64,000 nt of DNA from Mauremys mutica (taxonomy: Eukaryota > Chordata > Testudines > Geoemydidae): positions 59,540,768 to 59,604,767 of the forward strand of contig NC_059081.1 of the NCBI RefSeq assembly GCF_020497125.1. Reading direction: 5' to 3'. Below the pieces are notes generated by a model. That model saw nothing but the letters and a program-made list of their open reading frames with translations. It did not search any database and was not told the origin of the DNA. How positions within the stretch are numbered: the first letter of the stretch is position 1; every line of letters begins with the position of its first letter. The translations under genes and the position numbers were made by a program. This document shows, piece by piece, positions 1-12,239 of this stretch.

Positions 1-1478
1 CAAATCAAAATGTCAGCCACAAATGGTGGTAGGTTAACCAATCTGGATCTGGATTGCATGGCGTGAGCCTCTATCTGCTCTCAAATCCTCTGTAACATTG
101 TCAGATTAGAGCCTTATGGTTAGATCTACTCCAGGACTGGCTGCGTGTTCTTCCTGGAAACCAAACGACTCCTTTCTAGTGTTAATATCTGGCTTGCAAG
201 TAGCCCAACTGCAAAAAATAGGGAGGCACAAGAGAGAGAGGAAGGAAGTACGGAGGGACATCAGGCCTAACACTCTGGAGGGAGACTGAGGTTGGGGTTT
301 GGAATTGGAGCAGGGACTCTGCAAGAAGAGGGGTCCCAAAGAGCTGCCTAGGTGACTCATTGCTACTGTGAACACTGATTTGGGTGACATCTCTTACCGC
401 CTCAAAGAAAAGGGACAGATCTGTGACCTGATCCTGGCAAGCCCACTCAGCACACTACTGCTGCTTCCCTTCCTTTGCCATAGCTCACAACTTGAGGGTG
501 GTCTTCCCAGATGCCCCCTACAGAACTCCAGTGCTGCCTTCCTGCTCTGTATGTTCCTCATTTCACCCCATGCACAGAATTACCACCTGGATTGTTGCAG
601 AGATTGATTCCCCTCCCCCCTTTTAAATGTACTTTTGTGACAGTCACAAAGGCACTGATGGACTGGGCCTCGTTTGTAGGTTCTTGAGGGCCCTTGGAGG
701 ATGAGACATGGAAAGCTGTTCCAGGCTTGGACCAATGTGATGTTAACACACATGCAAATTATAGCCAGTAATACAGGTGTCAGTGAGGGGAAGGGGGAGG
801 GAAGCCCAAGAAAATCCCCTTTGACTCCCACAGAATAATTCATAACAGAATTCATTTGTGTCCCTGGCGGTAGGTCTTGTGATAATATTCATTGCACATG
901 CTCCACAGCTCCACAGGCATCTAGTTCTCTGTCATTCAGTAGACAACTCTGGGTTGCCATAAGAGGTGCCCTGGCAGCATGTCTTAATTTATAAATGAGA
1001 CTACACACATCAGCTCCAGTGGGAGTGAAGAAGTTAGTGGGCGAGTAAGCGGGCATTGTGGCGTCCTCTGTTCTGAGAGTGGTAAAGTGCAGACAATGGA
1101 AAGTCAAAGGTCTGAGTCAGCGCCTGGAACATGCCAAGACTGACTGTCCCTGGTACCTGTTTGGAAAGGATCAGGAAGACGCTTCCTGAAAAAGAGCAGG
1201 GAGGGCGGGGAAGGAGATGTGCCTGGTTTAGGAGCCAAAGAACCGAATATATTAATCTGTTTTAGTCCTCATGTGCAGTGCACGTGTGCACACAGGTGAA
1301 CAATGAGTGTCCCCCTGTGTGCATGCTCACTGTCTGTGTCCTGGGGAACTCAACCTGGAAGTATTTGCATACCAAAAAGAATCCTGTGGTTGAGTGACAT
1401 TTTCAAAATAGTCACCGATTTCTTGCAAATATACACACTGGATATTGACCAACAAATCCGGAAGGGCCCAATGTCATC
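1..1478. other. intergenic, no recognised element
   Basis: Read on both strands. Short open frames here have no recognisable domain, and I found no repeat I can name. Confidence 0.6.
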
Positions 1479-1486
1479 ATCTAGAA

Positions 1487-1820
1487 CAGGGATTGGCAAC
1501 CTTCGGCACGCGGCCCGTCAGAGAAAGCCGCTGGCGAGCTGGGATGGTTTGTTTACCTGCAGCGTCCGCAGGTTCAGCTGATCGCAGCTCCCACTGGCCA
1601 TGGTTCGCTGTTCCAGGCCAATGGGGGCTGTGGGAAGCAGCGGCCAGCACATCCCTCGGCCCCATGCCACTTCCTGCAGCCCCCATTGGCCTGGAACGAT
1701 GAACTCTGGCCAGTGGGAGCCGCGACTGGCTGAACCTGCGGACGCTGCAGTGAAACAAACCGGCCAGGCCCGGCAGTGGATTTTCCTGATAGGCAGCATG
1801 CCAAAGGTTACCGATTCCTG
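1487..1820. mobile_element. hAT-type palindromic MITE, copy 1
   Basis: The element begins CAGGGATTGGCAACC and ends GGTTACCGATTCCTG. It is flanked by a perfect 8-bp target duplication, ATCTAGAA, at 1479-1486 and 1821-1828, which is the hAT signature. The two halves are inverted copies of each other (for example GGTTTGTTTACCTGC against the 3' half). There is no transposase, so it is non-autonomous. Two relatives lie at 27205-27529 and 30823-31157; this copy has diverged more than the 30.8 kb copy. Confidence 0.92.
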
Positions 1821-1984
1821 ATCTAGAATAAGCACTACCTCCTCTGTTACTGTACACACAGTCATATTCTCACGTGACTTAGTACCTGGCCCTGTGCAAC
1901 TTGTACCATTTAGTAGTTTTCTCGTTACCAGCCTGATCCAAAAGCCCATTAAAGTCAATGGAAAGACTTATCAGAGTAGGGGTA

Positions 1985-2515
1985 TGGAACAGCTTCCTAT
2001 GAGGAGAGATTAATAAGACTGGGACTTTTCAGCTTGGAAAAGAGATTACTAAGGGCGGATATAAATGAAGTCTATAAAACCATGGCTGGTGTGGAGACAG
2101 TAAATAAGGAAGTGTTCTTTACTCCTTCTCATAACACAAGAACTAGGGGTCACCAAATGAAATGAATAGGCAGCAGGTTTAAAACAAACACAAGGAAGTA
2201 TTTTTTCACACAACACACAATCTGTGGAACTCCATGCCAGAGGATGTTGTGAAGGCCAAGACTATAACAGGGTTCAAAAAAGAACTAGATAAGTTCATGG
2301 AGGATAGGTCCATCAGTGGCTATTAGCCAGGATGGGCAGGGAGTCCCTAGCCTCTCTTTGCCAGAAGCTGGGAATGGGCGATGGGATAGATCACTTGATG
2401 ATTACCTGGTCTGTTCATTCCCTCTGGGGCACCTGGCATTGGCCACTGTCAGAAGACAGGATACTGGACTAGATGGACCTTTGGTCTGACACAGTATGGC
2501 CGTTCTTATGTTCTT
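1985..2515 (+). mobile_element. CR1 LINE, 3' end (5'-truncated)
   Basis: The sequence matches the turtle CR1 3' region as I know it: GGAACAGCTTCC, AGGGGTCACCAAATGA, GGACTAGATGGACCTTTGG and the tail GGCCGTTCTTATGTTCTTG. It is 5'-truncated, as CR1 copies usually are, and carries no intact reading frame. Confidence 0.92.
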
Positions 2516-2750
2516 GTAGTGGACAGGGCACTGGACTGAGAGTCAGCAAACTTAGGTTTTATTCCCAGCTCTGCCACTGTACTGCTGTGTGGCCTTGGGC
2601 AAGTCCCTTCACCTCCCTGTTTCTCTTCCCATCTGTCTTGTTTATTTAGACTGTCAGGTCTTTGTGGTAGGGTCTCTTACTCTGTGTTTACACAGCACCT
2701 AGCACAGTAAGGTCCCAGCCTCTAGGAACAACTAGCATACAACTAATAAT
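2516..2750 (+). mobile_element. MIR-type SINE with LINE-derived 3' tail
   Basis: The body is MIR-like (GACTGAGAGTCAG, CAGCTCTGCCACTG, GGCCTTGGGCAAGTC) and runs into a tail with GACTGTCAGGTCTTTG and CACAGCACCTAGCACAG. That tail recurs alone at several places in this window and also ends the old LINE at 27548-27668. It abuts the CR1 tail directly. Confidence 0.85.
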
Positions 2751-3422
2751 TTAATTGGCTTTGGATCAGGCTGTCTCTCCCTTTCAAAACTAGCATCAGT
2801 TTTATTCCTGAATTAAAACCCATCAAGGAAAATGTATGGTCAGAACATGCACTTGTGTTGTTGCGGCAGATGCGATGGAAACACAAAAATCTTTGAGTGC
2901 CTCTCTATGCTATTTTTACTTCCCTTTCGGTGGGCCTCTTATTTACCACTTAAAACACATCTGGCCTTAACTCCTTTAGTCTCACCGCAGCTTATTTTAA
3001 CTTTGTTACTTTATTTTTATTGCTACACTAGGCAGCCTCAAAGGAAAGCTAAAAGAGCAATCTGAGCAGAGCATTATGTAACCCATGTACCTCACTTCAA
3101 GCCCCGGAAACCACACGTGAATCCCCTCTCACTGAATTCATCCAGCGCAGCAGCGTTCTAGACTGCCGCGAGCAGAGGGGCAAAGTTCACGGAAGCCGTT
3201 GCCCCAGAGCACATTTGCAGCATCAGTAATTTAGGGGGGATGCTAGGGGGTGATTTAATGGTCCAAACATATGTGCCATGCAACAGTGAAATGTATCTCC
3301 AAGGCAAGAGGGAACAGTGCTATTGATCCATCATAAACCAACACTTTGCCAGCTGCCGAATAAGGGGAAAATCCTGCACCTTACTGTGTAAGGCTCACAG
3401 CCCTGAAAAGCAGCAGAACCAC

Positions 3423-4574
3423 TGTGACAGGTTGGATCACAGACACCTCCCTGGGAGCTGCCAATTGGTGTGCCAAGACTACTTCTGCCCCTGCTTTCCC
3501 TGCCAGCTCCGGACTCCAGCACCCTGTCTTGCTGAGCCAGACAGTTCCATCTGCTCCAACACAGACCCAGGGTCTGAATTACCTGCCCCAAAGCTGCAGG
3601 TTTACCTGAAAACAGCTCACAGAAGTGTGCTAGTCTTTAACACTCAGATGCCCAACTCTCAACGGGGTCTAAACCCAAATAAATCCGTTTTACCCTGTAT
3701 AAAGCTTATGCAGGGTAAACTCATAAATTGTTCCCCCTCTATAACACAGATAGATATGCACAGTTGTTTGCTCCCCCAGGTATTAACACATACTCTGAGT
3801 TAATTAATAAGTAAAAAGTGATGTTATTAAATACAGAAAGTAGGATTTAAGTGGTTCCAAGTAGTAACAGACAGAACAAAGTAAGTTGCCAAGCAAAATA
3901 AAATGAAACACACAAATCTATGTCTAATCAAACTGAATACAGATAATCTCACCCTTAGAGATGCTTCAGAAAGTTTTTTCCTCAGACTGGACACCTTCCA
4001 GGCCTGGGCACGATTCTTTCTCTTGTTCCAGCTCAGGTGGTAGGTAGGGAATTCTTTATGATGCCGCCTCTTCCTCTTCCCTTAGTTCTGTTCCACCCCT
4101 TTATATATCTTTTGCAGAAGGCAGGAATCCTCTGTCTCTCTCTGGGTTCCCACCCCTCCTCCTCCATGGAAAGACACCAGGTTAAAGATGGATTCCAGTT
4201 CAGGTGACGTGATCACATGTCACTGCAAGACTTCATTGCCCACTTGCCAGCACACACTATACAGGAAGATTTACAGGTAAAACACACCCATCTGCAGACA
4301 ATTGTCCTGGTTAATGGGAGTCATCAAGATTCCAAACCACCATTAATGGCCCACACTTTGCATAATTACAATAGGCCCTCAGAGTTATATTTCATATTTC
4401 TAGTCCCAGATACAAGAGTGGTACATTTATACAAACAGGATGATCACACTCAGTACATTATAAGCTTTGTAATGATACCTTACAAGAGACCTTTTGCATG
4501 AAGCATATTCCAGTTACATTCTATTCACTCATTACCATATTTTTATAACACCATATAGACTGCACAACGTCACA
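3423..4574. mobile_element. solo LTR of an endogenous retroelement (1152 bp)
   Basis: It starts TGTGAC and ends GTCACA, a perfect 6-bp inverted terminus of the TG...CA type. It is flanked by the 5-bp target duplication ACCAC at 3418-3422 and 4575-4579. No primer-binding site or internal genes are attached, so it is a solo LTR left by LTR-LTR recombination. Possible TATA motifs exist on both strands (TATAAA near 3698 on +, TATATAAA at 4100-4107 on -), so the orientation is undecided. It resembles a common turtle LTR family I recall. Confidence 0.88.
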
Positions 4575-4579
4575 ACCAC

Positions 4580-5384
4580 ATTGTCTCCTCTGAGGCGCTC
4601 CATGGAGGAACTGCACGCTAGCAGATGCTCTCTTGGCGTGCTGCAGGAATAGCTGGGTTTGCCCATTCTCAGTCAGTGGTGCTTCCCACAGCAACAGGGA
4701 CTTGGCCAGAAAGAGGCAGAGCATAGCTAGAGTGTCTGTGAACTGTGTGGCCCCCATACATAATTAATATATATGGACAATATATAAAAACGGACCTATG
4801 ATCTCACTCTAAATGATCCCCAGATTTCTCTCTACTTACTTTATAAGCTACAATGCACAGTCAGTCATCAGAGTCTACGAGGACTTTAGTCACAACAATA
4901 GGTTTTCCCCATTTCTCTTGGCTTTTCTAAGTCCAAGGGCTCCATCCTGAACAAATAATAAACGCTGTTCTCAGCAACTGCTGATCTGAGTGGGACAAGC
5001 CTAGCCATGCCTAATGGAACAATTATGCACGAGGGGACATGTTATTCCAATGTTTCAGTCAGCCCTTTTGTAAATAACTCCTCCCTGTCACTATCCTCTG
5101 CAGTCTCAGGCTTGGACGCCTACAACCATGAGATTTTCCACATAAAACCAGTGGGGTTGATGTAGCCGCACAGATCAATGTTCCATCCAGAGTAGTTTCC
5201 TGTTTCCTGGATGCTTCACAGGGAGGCATAAAACCTCCACCATGCACTTAACTGTGTAGGACTCCACCATGGATGAAATAACTCCTGCCCTTCAGCCAGT
5301 GATCACCTTTTGGTCTTCATCAGGAGGAGTACCAGGTAGCTCTTAGAATTAGCGTAATGGCAGATTCTAATTTTAACCAAATAA
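4580..5384. other. intergenic, no recognised element
   Basis: No gene, RNA or named repeat seen. Confidence 0.55.
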
Positions 5385-5520
5385 ATTATTATTAGCAGTA
5401 AATATTTATATTATGGTGGCACTCAATGACTCGAGGGGGATTGGGGCCCCATTGTGCCAGGCACTGGACAGACATGGAAACTGACAATCCCTGCCCTGAA
5501 AGGCTTCCAGGCTAAAAGAT
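5385..5520 (-). repeat. LINE/MIR-type 3' tail fragment
   Basis: In reverse orientation this reads as the tail shared with 2640-2750 and 27548-27668: GGGGCCCCATTGTGCCAGGC on the + strand, followed by an equivalent of the CCCTGCCC...GGCTT region. Confidence 0.75.
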
Positions 5521-6160
5521 GAACAGAGAAAGGGTAGGGGATGGGGAAATGACATAGACGCACATGAGCTCGGGGAAGAATTGGCATGGCTTTGACTTCA
5601 GCCAGTAGGAACAGAAGCCACCAAAGCAGTTTGGTGGGGGAGGGGGCGCATGGTGGGGGGCTCTCCATCTCTTCCCCCAGTACTCCTTGGATGCAGAGAT
5701 GCTCAGGGGAGACCCACCCACTCTCTGGGGGCACTAGGATCCAGGTGCTGCTTTCCCTCCCCACCCTCTTGTGGCCTTGGGGGGGCGCTGCAGAGAGGAG
5801 TCAGTCAGAGAGTCCAGCTGGTAGGAGCAGAAGCAGCCAAAGCAGGGACCTGTGACCAGTCAGAGAACTTTCCACAGTTTTGACCTGACTTTCTCTGCCC
5901 TGCGCTGATTGGCTGTTTGCTCCAACTCCCTGACCCCCCCTCAAGTCACTTCACCTCCGCTTCACTTCACACCTGCTGCTCCTCTTCTCCCCTGCTGGTT
6001 CCCACCCCCCTTCCCTTTTCTTTCCATTTAACTGATCTCCTCCTAAGTAACCTCTTCACATCCCCCGCCCCCAAATATTATAGAATTAGCTGCTACTTGC
6101 TGCCACCCATTGTTCACTCTGCTGGTGTGTTCTAGCCCTGCCCCCTGCCCTAGGGGCATC
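5521..6160. other. intergenic, purine/pyrimidine-biased
   Basis: G-rich near 5630-5800 and C/T-rich near 5920-6080. The open frames here follow this composition bias. No gene recognised. Confidence 0.5.
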
Positions 6161-6162
6161 TT

Positions 6163-6295
6163 GTCTATTAGGACTGTAAACTCTTTGGGGGAGGAACTGT
6201 TTGCTGTTCTGTGTAGCACAGTGGGGCCTTGTTCTTGATTGGTCCTTAGGCACAACTGTAAGAAAGAGGATTAATAATAATAGTTGTATGTATTG
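6163..6295 (+). repeat. LINE/MIR-type 3' tail fragment
   Basis: Contains GGACTGTAAACTCTTTGGGG, then TAGCACAGTGGGGCCTTG and an ATTAATAATAATAG end. These are the parts of the tail family at 27548-27668 in the same order. Confidence 0.8.
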
Positions 6296-6594
6296 TTGGC
6301 TTGTTTTTTTAATTGGGGGTAGAGAATAAGAAAGTAGGGAATGAATATGTGCAGAAAACGTCAAATTCCTTTATTGAGTCTCACTGAGGTCACTGATTTT
6401 TCAGCCAAGTCAAAGTTTAACTTGAAATCCATAGGACGAGGGGCCCAATCCATCTCTCAGCATATGTATACAGCACAAGCGCTATGGAGGCAAAGCTGAA
6501 GCCATGACACTGTAGCATATACAGTACAGTAACCAAAGGGGTTTTTGCATCCCTGTAGTAAATCCACCCCCTAGAGAGGCGCTAGCTAGGTCCA

Positions 6595-6722
6595 TGGAAG
6601 AATTCCTTCATCATGTTTACAGTGGGGTCGACCTAATTGCATCACACAGAGTGTGAAATTTTTCACAGCTGTCAGCCAGTAGCTTGGCTGACCTAAACTT
6701 CAGGTGTAGACCAGGCCTCAGT
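6595..6722. mobile_element. MITE fragment with GTGTAGACCAGGCC end
   Basis: The 3' end GGTGTAGACCAGGCCTCAG matches the terminal repeats of the MITEs at 11128, 25458, 25707 and 44161. The other end is not clear, so only the 3' half is called. Confidence 0.5.
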
Positions 6723-6805
6723 TACACCACAGTAAAACTGGAATAAGTCCCAACCTCTGTGGAGTTATTTAGGATTTACAGTGGTGTAAATGAATGCAAA
6801 ATTTA
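6723..6805. repeat. old fold-back repeat (TTACACCA / TGGTGTAAAT)
   Basis: TTACACCACAGTAAAACTGG is followed by GGAGTTATTTAGGATTTACA and GGTGTAAATG. The same arms appear at 10640-10790, 15210-15300 and 15645-15720. Confidence 0.5.
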
Positions 6806-7036
6806 GACTTTAGGTTCCATGTTTTTCCATAGTAATTATTTTTTCCTCCATATCTAGCATTCTGTAGAAGAATTCCTCAAGTTTCTAGTTAATTGGTTAG
6901 ACATTCTCCCATTTGCACTTCAATTAACTTCTTCATTGCTTCATTGTTCACTTCTGGATTATTATTTGTTTTCATATTGAGCAGTCACCTGTGAGCAAAG
7001 AAGACAGTCCTGTACTTAAAGATGGCAATAAATATA

Positions 7037-7208
7037 TGGAGCTATACCTATCTCATAGAGCTGGAAGGGATCTTGAAGGGTCATTGAGTCCAGCCCCCTA
7101 TCTTCACTAGCAGGACCAAGTACTGTCCCTGACAGATTTTTGCCCCAGATCCCTAAATGGCCCCCTGAAGGATTGAACTCACAACCCTGGGTTTAGCTAT
7201 CCCTCCCC
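7037..7208 (-). mobile_element. tortoise-type Pol III SINE with A box deleted
   Basis: On the minus strand it has the B box (GAGTTCAATCC, + strand 7170-7180) and the CR1-like 3' end with GGTCCTGCTAGTGAAG and AGCTCTATGAGATAGG. Comparison with the complete copy at 23138-23318 shows that about 24 bases holding the A box are missing between TTTAG and CTATCCCTCC. The copy is therefore not transcribable from its own promoter. Confidence 0.88.
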
Positions 7209-8306
7209 AGCTTCTCTGTGGCTTGGAGGTGGTTAAACTAGTTTCTAGGAGTAACATAAAAAAATCCAGGATTAAGCTGTTGGCTGATACAGCAAGTGCC
7301 AGGAAATCCGAGGGCAAACATTTGGAAAAGAATCAAAGCAGCTCAATGCTGAAATAAACCTGTTTCCCTTCCTTGCCTCCTGCTCCTCAGCTAAATTGTA
7401 TGTAGAGGTAAATAGATAACTGTTAATAAATCTGCATCACTGTTGCAGAAGGGGAAATTTGACTGAATTTTCCTTTCTTCATAAGCCAGGCTGAATTCCA
7501 AAGAATTGCAGGGTTTTGACCGAAGGGCAGTATTTAGGTCTGTGTTTCCACTATGCCCTACAAGAAACTTAATTTTAATATTGTATGGACTTCATTCAGC
7601 AGTGCCCATGGCCTATCTGTTGGGCCATAATAAGCGATTCTTCTTAATAGAGTGTTCTGATAGCAACAGTCCCCTTTGTTGCAGGCTGCACTGGGGAATA
7701 ATGAATCTTAATGGCATTATGTTCTGTAGTCTCTAACTCATGTTGTTATCCATTGTCTCATAACAGAACTCATCTGTAGAAGAGGCTGCGCTTAATTAGC
7801 TTCTATTTTCGGTGATAGGGAACCTTGCCAATAGGCTCTTGTTAATTCAGTATCAGATATGTTGTCTCAGTGATGCTCAGTTATTCAGAAATCTTTTCTT
7901 TCAAATTACTTCCCCTCTTTGGAGCAACCACTGTGAGGAACACATCTTTCTTCTAGCACATCAGTACACACACACCCCTCTCAAATATTTTCAACAGTAT
8001 AAGGAGATCAGCTGCTGTGATGCTGAATTAAAACAGAAGGTACAATGCCCTGTGCTCTACATTTGCAAGTGTTGATATCACAGGAAAAAAGTCTGAAAAA
8101 TACCAAGTAGCAGTGCCCTGCAACCTATTCTGTTATATGTAGGTTCTTCACTATAATGTTGAGTGGTAATTCCAATTTGTTTACACCACGACGAAAGTAA
8201 TGTGATCTCACTAATTGGGTTATAAAATATAAATCACAGAGCCTGACAAACAATTCCCTTCTTCTCCAATCCAAATTCTCTACTAAAAAAGTGAGCGACC
8301 CACTTG
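7209..8306. other. intergenic, no recognised element
   Basis: AT-rich unique sequence with no gene or repeat that I can name. Confidence 0.55.
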
Positions 8307-8314
8307 ATGTAGAG

Positions 8315-8497
8315 CAGTGGTTTTCAAACTTTTTAGGCTGTATACCCCTTTCCAAATAATGTAATCTACTGCATACCCCACCTGAAATAGGGTCATAATA
8401 TACCTATGATTAGATTGCCAAGTCTTACTAAATAAAAATGTGTTGTCCGCTGTTACGAGCACCGTAGGGTACACGTACGTCAGTTTGACAACCACTG
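8315..8497. mobile_element. small hAT MITE (183 bp)
   Basis: Starts CAGTGGTTTTCAAACT and ends AGTTTGACAACCACTG, a terminal inverted repeat of about 16 bp. A perfect 8-bp target duplication ATGTAGAG flanks it at 8307-8314 and 8498-8505. No coding capacity. Confidence 0.93.
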
Positions 8498-8505
8498 ATG
8501 TAGAG

Positions 8506-10635
8506 CATTCTTTGGTAAGTACTGCATATACAGGTGAAGATGAAGTCCCAAAACACCCTAACCTCTGAGTGAAATAAACCACATGGCCCATCAGTACCCA
8601 TCTGGCTACTGGATGGGCCCTGAGAAAATATAAAACTGCTAACAGAGAGTGGGAAGATCCATACAGAGCATCTGTGTCCAAAGAATAAACTTCATTCACA
8701 ACAGAAGCAGAGGAAAAAATACATTCTTCAAGGAGTCAGATACTGCGAAGCAACAAAACATGAATCAATATGGACTTCTGATTCCCAGCAACTGAAAATG
8801 ATTTAAATAAGACAGGCACCAATCAGAGCCCACCATTGCACCATACGAGGAGCTAAAGGGATAGATCTGGGCCCAGCATCTAAATAATTAAGTAAGTCAT
8901 CAGGACATTGACTCTGTTAAAAGCTGGTGAGTTTCCTCATGTACCCTGAGAGAGGCCCAGCTGGGGCTTAAATGCTGGATCATCCTGTATTTCCCTGCTG
9001 AATAGAGAAAATCATTTGCAGATGCTCTTATTTAAGAGCACAGCCTGAAGTCACTTTATTTTAGTGGAGGGCCTGATTCTGGATCTCCTTTCATATGAAA
9101 ATGAGGAGGGGAAGAAAGGAGGGATGTAAATTATGATAGAAGGCAAATGGAAGTTTCTGCATTATTTTAAAGCTAAAGTGGAAACCCATATGCATGTAAG
9201 GACTGTTTGCATTTTTTAGGGAATTATTGTAGTGTATGATCCACTCCCTTGTTGGTTAGTGGTTGGCTGTTTAGAAATCCATCGTTCTTTTGTTACCAGC
9301 CAGCACCGACCATGTACCTATCCACTTCTGCATTTTCCTGTTCACATGTTGTAGTCACCCAAGCTGCACTGGTGTGTCTGCTACTGTTGATTTTCATTGA
9401 TATATTCAGACATATTTCAGCATCTAGGAATTGCTTTTGAAAAGATGTTTAATTAAGCACGTCATGCTATCTCCAGCTATGGTTTACACGTGATAAGGTG
9501 ACTGAAGTACCACACTAATGGGCACAGGATAGATACGGAGAGCTGCCAGAGGAAGAACTTCCTCACGTCACCTTACACTTGGTTCATCCTTGGCTCTCCT
9601 GCTCGGGATGAGTGGTCCATATGAGAACTTACAGCTCCTTGGGCTTAAGCCCACTTCATGGCTCTTACTGGCCTCATCGCTAACGTTGGGCTGAAAACCA
9701 AAAATGACTTGGGCATGGACAAGAGAAACATCACTGCTGAGCCCGTCCTGTAAAGGGACAGGGGTTCCTCTTGTTAGCTAGAGAGCAGTTCCTTCCCCCA
9801 GCAACTCACATGGTGACTGGACAGCTCCCGCCCGCAATGATCAGAGTGGTGATGGGGCCTTTCCCCCCTCGTCGGAGGGTCTCTAAGAGGAAGCTCCTAT
9901 CTACTGTCATTCAGAACTACGAGTTTTGGAATTTAGCTATCAGGACAAGGGCTCATCCTGGGTATAAGATTTTGATTGACTTGCACAGAGCCAGACTGGC
10001 AGAGATGAAAAGGCTGGATGGAGCAGGCATGACCCAGGGGAAAGGGCAGACTAGATTAGCTGCCTACTCACCTGCCTCTTTCCAAACAGGTAATTCCCTC
10101 TGCTAAGTTCATCCTGTCTCCATGACAACAAAAGAGAACGTATCTTTTTTTAACAACAAATATGACTTGCCCACACCAGTGACTAACTACATTTGTTGTC
10201 ATTTAAATTGTTTTTATCTAGAAGTTGATTTTTAAAAGTGTCTGAACCTGGATAGAAACCATTTTGGATGTTCAAATGCCAAACTAACAAGCAGTGGAGA
10301 GAAGCCCCTGAATGGGTAACCTGCACCCTTCAGCCAAGATGTATTTTGGAATGGGTTGGGCTGGTCAGTCCCCAGAATAAGATGTTTAGAATGGAACTGC
10401 CAGCTGACTCATAACCATAGCAGCACATCTGCTCTGTTACAGTGGTTGTGTAATTATTTAATGCAGTTTTTAACTCTGCCTATCAACCAGCACTGTGGGC
10501 ACTTTCACAGCATAAAAACATGCAATTATCCAAACAAATCAAAATGCTAATGACCTTTCTCGAAGGGCAGACACAGCCCCAGTATGCATTACACAATCTC
10601 CTTAAAACACCCCCCACAAGCCAACTTAAAACAGG
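8506..10635. other. intergenic, no recognised element
   Basis: A 111-codon frame at 9771-10106 has no recognisable domain and no splice context, so I do not call it a gene. I see nothing else to name. Confidence 0.5.
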
Positions 10636-10639
10636 CGTG

Positions 10640-10790
10640 AGGGGACAGACCCCACAGTGGTGTAAATCAAAATAGCTCCACTGATGAATTGGAGCTGCTC
10701 CCAGATTTACACCACTGACATCAGAGAACGGAGCTGATGTACTCCACGGAACTGTGCTGATTTACAGCAGCTGAGGATCTGCTCCATAAT
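10640..10790. repeat. old fold-back repeat with GGTGTAAATC arms
   Basis: GGTGTAAATC and AGCTCCACTGA are answered by TTGGAGCTGCTCC and GATTTACACC, making a diverged inverted repeat. Similar fragments recur at 6723, 15210 and 15645. Confidence 0.55.
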
Positions 10791-11127
10791 ATTTAGAAAA
10801 TTTTCTTCCTAGCCCAAAATGGAGTGCCTCCAAACTCCAGTCCCAAGTCCCAGCTACACCCAAACATCTCCCCCAGTCAGTTCAGGAAAAGCCTGGCAGA
10901 ACATGTGGCTTTTGTAGCCTGCTCCTGAAGGCCACCAATGCTGGTCTGGCAACCCAAGGCAGAAAGCAAGTCTAGCAGCTAAGGGGTCTACAGCAAGAAT
11001 GCCTTGTCACCACTGCTCTCCCACAGGACTTAGATGGTCTACCGATGTTACACAAACAGAGATGTATCTGTCAAATAGACAGGACCCAAATCATTTAGCC
11101 TGCTTCAGTCGGCTGTGGATCAAACCC

Positions 11128-11394
11128 TAAGGCCTGGTCCTAGGGTAGGGGATCGATCTAAGTTACACAACTTCAGCTACGTGAATAACGTAGCTGAAGT
11201 TGACGTACTTAGATCTATTTAACGCAGTGGATGCTCCCCCGTTGACTCCACCTGCGCCTCTCGCCCTGGTGGAGTCCTGGAGTCGACAGAAGAGTGCTCA
11301 GTGGTCGATTTATTGTGTCTAGTCTAGATGTGATAAATTGACCCCCGCTGGATCGATCGCTGCCCGTCAATCCAGCCAGTAATGTAGACAAGAA
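11128..11394. mobile_element. multi-hairpin MITE of the GGCCTGGTCTACAC family
   Basis: The ends are TAAGGCCTGGTC and TGTAGACAAG, decayed versions of the family ends. Inside, AACTTCAGCTACG (11169-11181) and CGTAGCTGAAGTT (11189-11201) form a perfect 13-bp stem, and two more inverted pairs follow (GACTCCACC/GGTGGAGTC and a GATTTATTGTGTCTAG pair). There is no coding capacity. The transposase superfamily is unassigned. Confidence 0.75.
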
Positions 11395-11463
11395 ATGTAA
11401 TGTTTTATAGGACAAAATCAACATAAAATACCAAGGAAATCAGCTAAAATCATCAGTTGAAGC

Positions 11464-12235
11464 ACCAGTGTAGTGAAAGCCATCCTGCCATCCCTGGGGA
11501 AGATCACCGTTGACTCCACCATCCCCGGGATAGACAGCCGACTGCAACCCGACATCGTCATGATGGATGCAGAAAAGAAGACGGTCGTCATGGTAGACGT
11601 CATGGTGCCATTTGAAAACAGGTCACGAAACCCGAGCACAAAAGGCGTTGAAATACACCCCGCTGGCCGACACCCTGAGAGCCCAGGGCTACGAGGTCCA
11701 GATACACGTCCTGATCGTGGTAGCTTTGGGCTCGTGGGACCCCCAAAACGAGCCAGTACTGAGAGCGTGTGGAGTTGGGCAACACTATGCCTGGCTCATG
11801 AGACAGCTCATGGTGTCCGACACTATCAGGTGGCCCAGAGACATCTATATGGAACACATCATGGGACACCGTCAATACCACGTTGAGTAATCAAGACCAC
11901 CAACCAGGGAAATAACCCACTTCCTTCCCTGACAAACCAAGGGACACACCCCACCCATGTACTTATTCGCTACACTGATACTGATTAGGACTCTTTATAC
12001 ACTCCATGGGAGGCGTACCTGAGCCCACTTATCCACTAACGCTTTAAAAACTCCCACACCCCAATCTGGGTCTATGCTGGTTATGTGATATGTATGTATC
12101 TCGTGATCTTTGTAACTGATACCTGTCATCCCTCATAACTCAAGCCGGACCCCCGATGTACAGTACCTTCCCTCTTAACTTGTGTATATTTAATTTTAAA
12201 CATTAACTTTAATAAAATTTGTAAATCTGGTCTCT
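11464..12235 (+). pseudogene. R2-type non-LTR retrotransposon, 3' end with frameshift
   Basis: The first frame (about 11464-11630) gives VKAILPSLGKITVDSTIPG, then LQPDIVMMDAEKK and VDVMVPFEN. The next frame (about 11612-11890) continues it: KYTPLADTLRAQGYEV, ALGSWDPQNEP, LMVSDTIRWPRDIY, GHRQY, then a stop at 11888-11890. These are the C-terminal restriction-like endonuclease motifs of R2-clade LINEs (PD, then a D in VDV). The reading-frame change near 11620-11640 and the absence of the reverse transcriptase upstream make it dead and 5'-truncated. A likely 3' UTR runs to the AATAAA near 12211. R2 elements normally sit in 28S rDNA; there is none here, so this is an off-target or relocated copy. 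Confidence 0.85.
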
Positions 12236-12239
12236 GTGG

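Noticed and set aside
9771..10106. 111-codon frame on +
   Set aside because: Basic N-terminal half but no recognisable family, and no exon signals.
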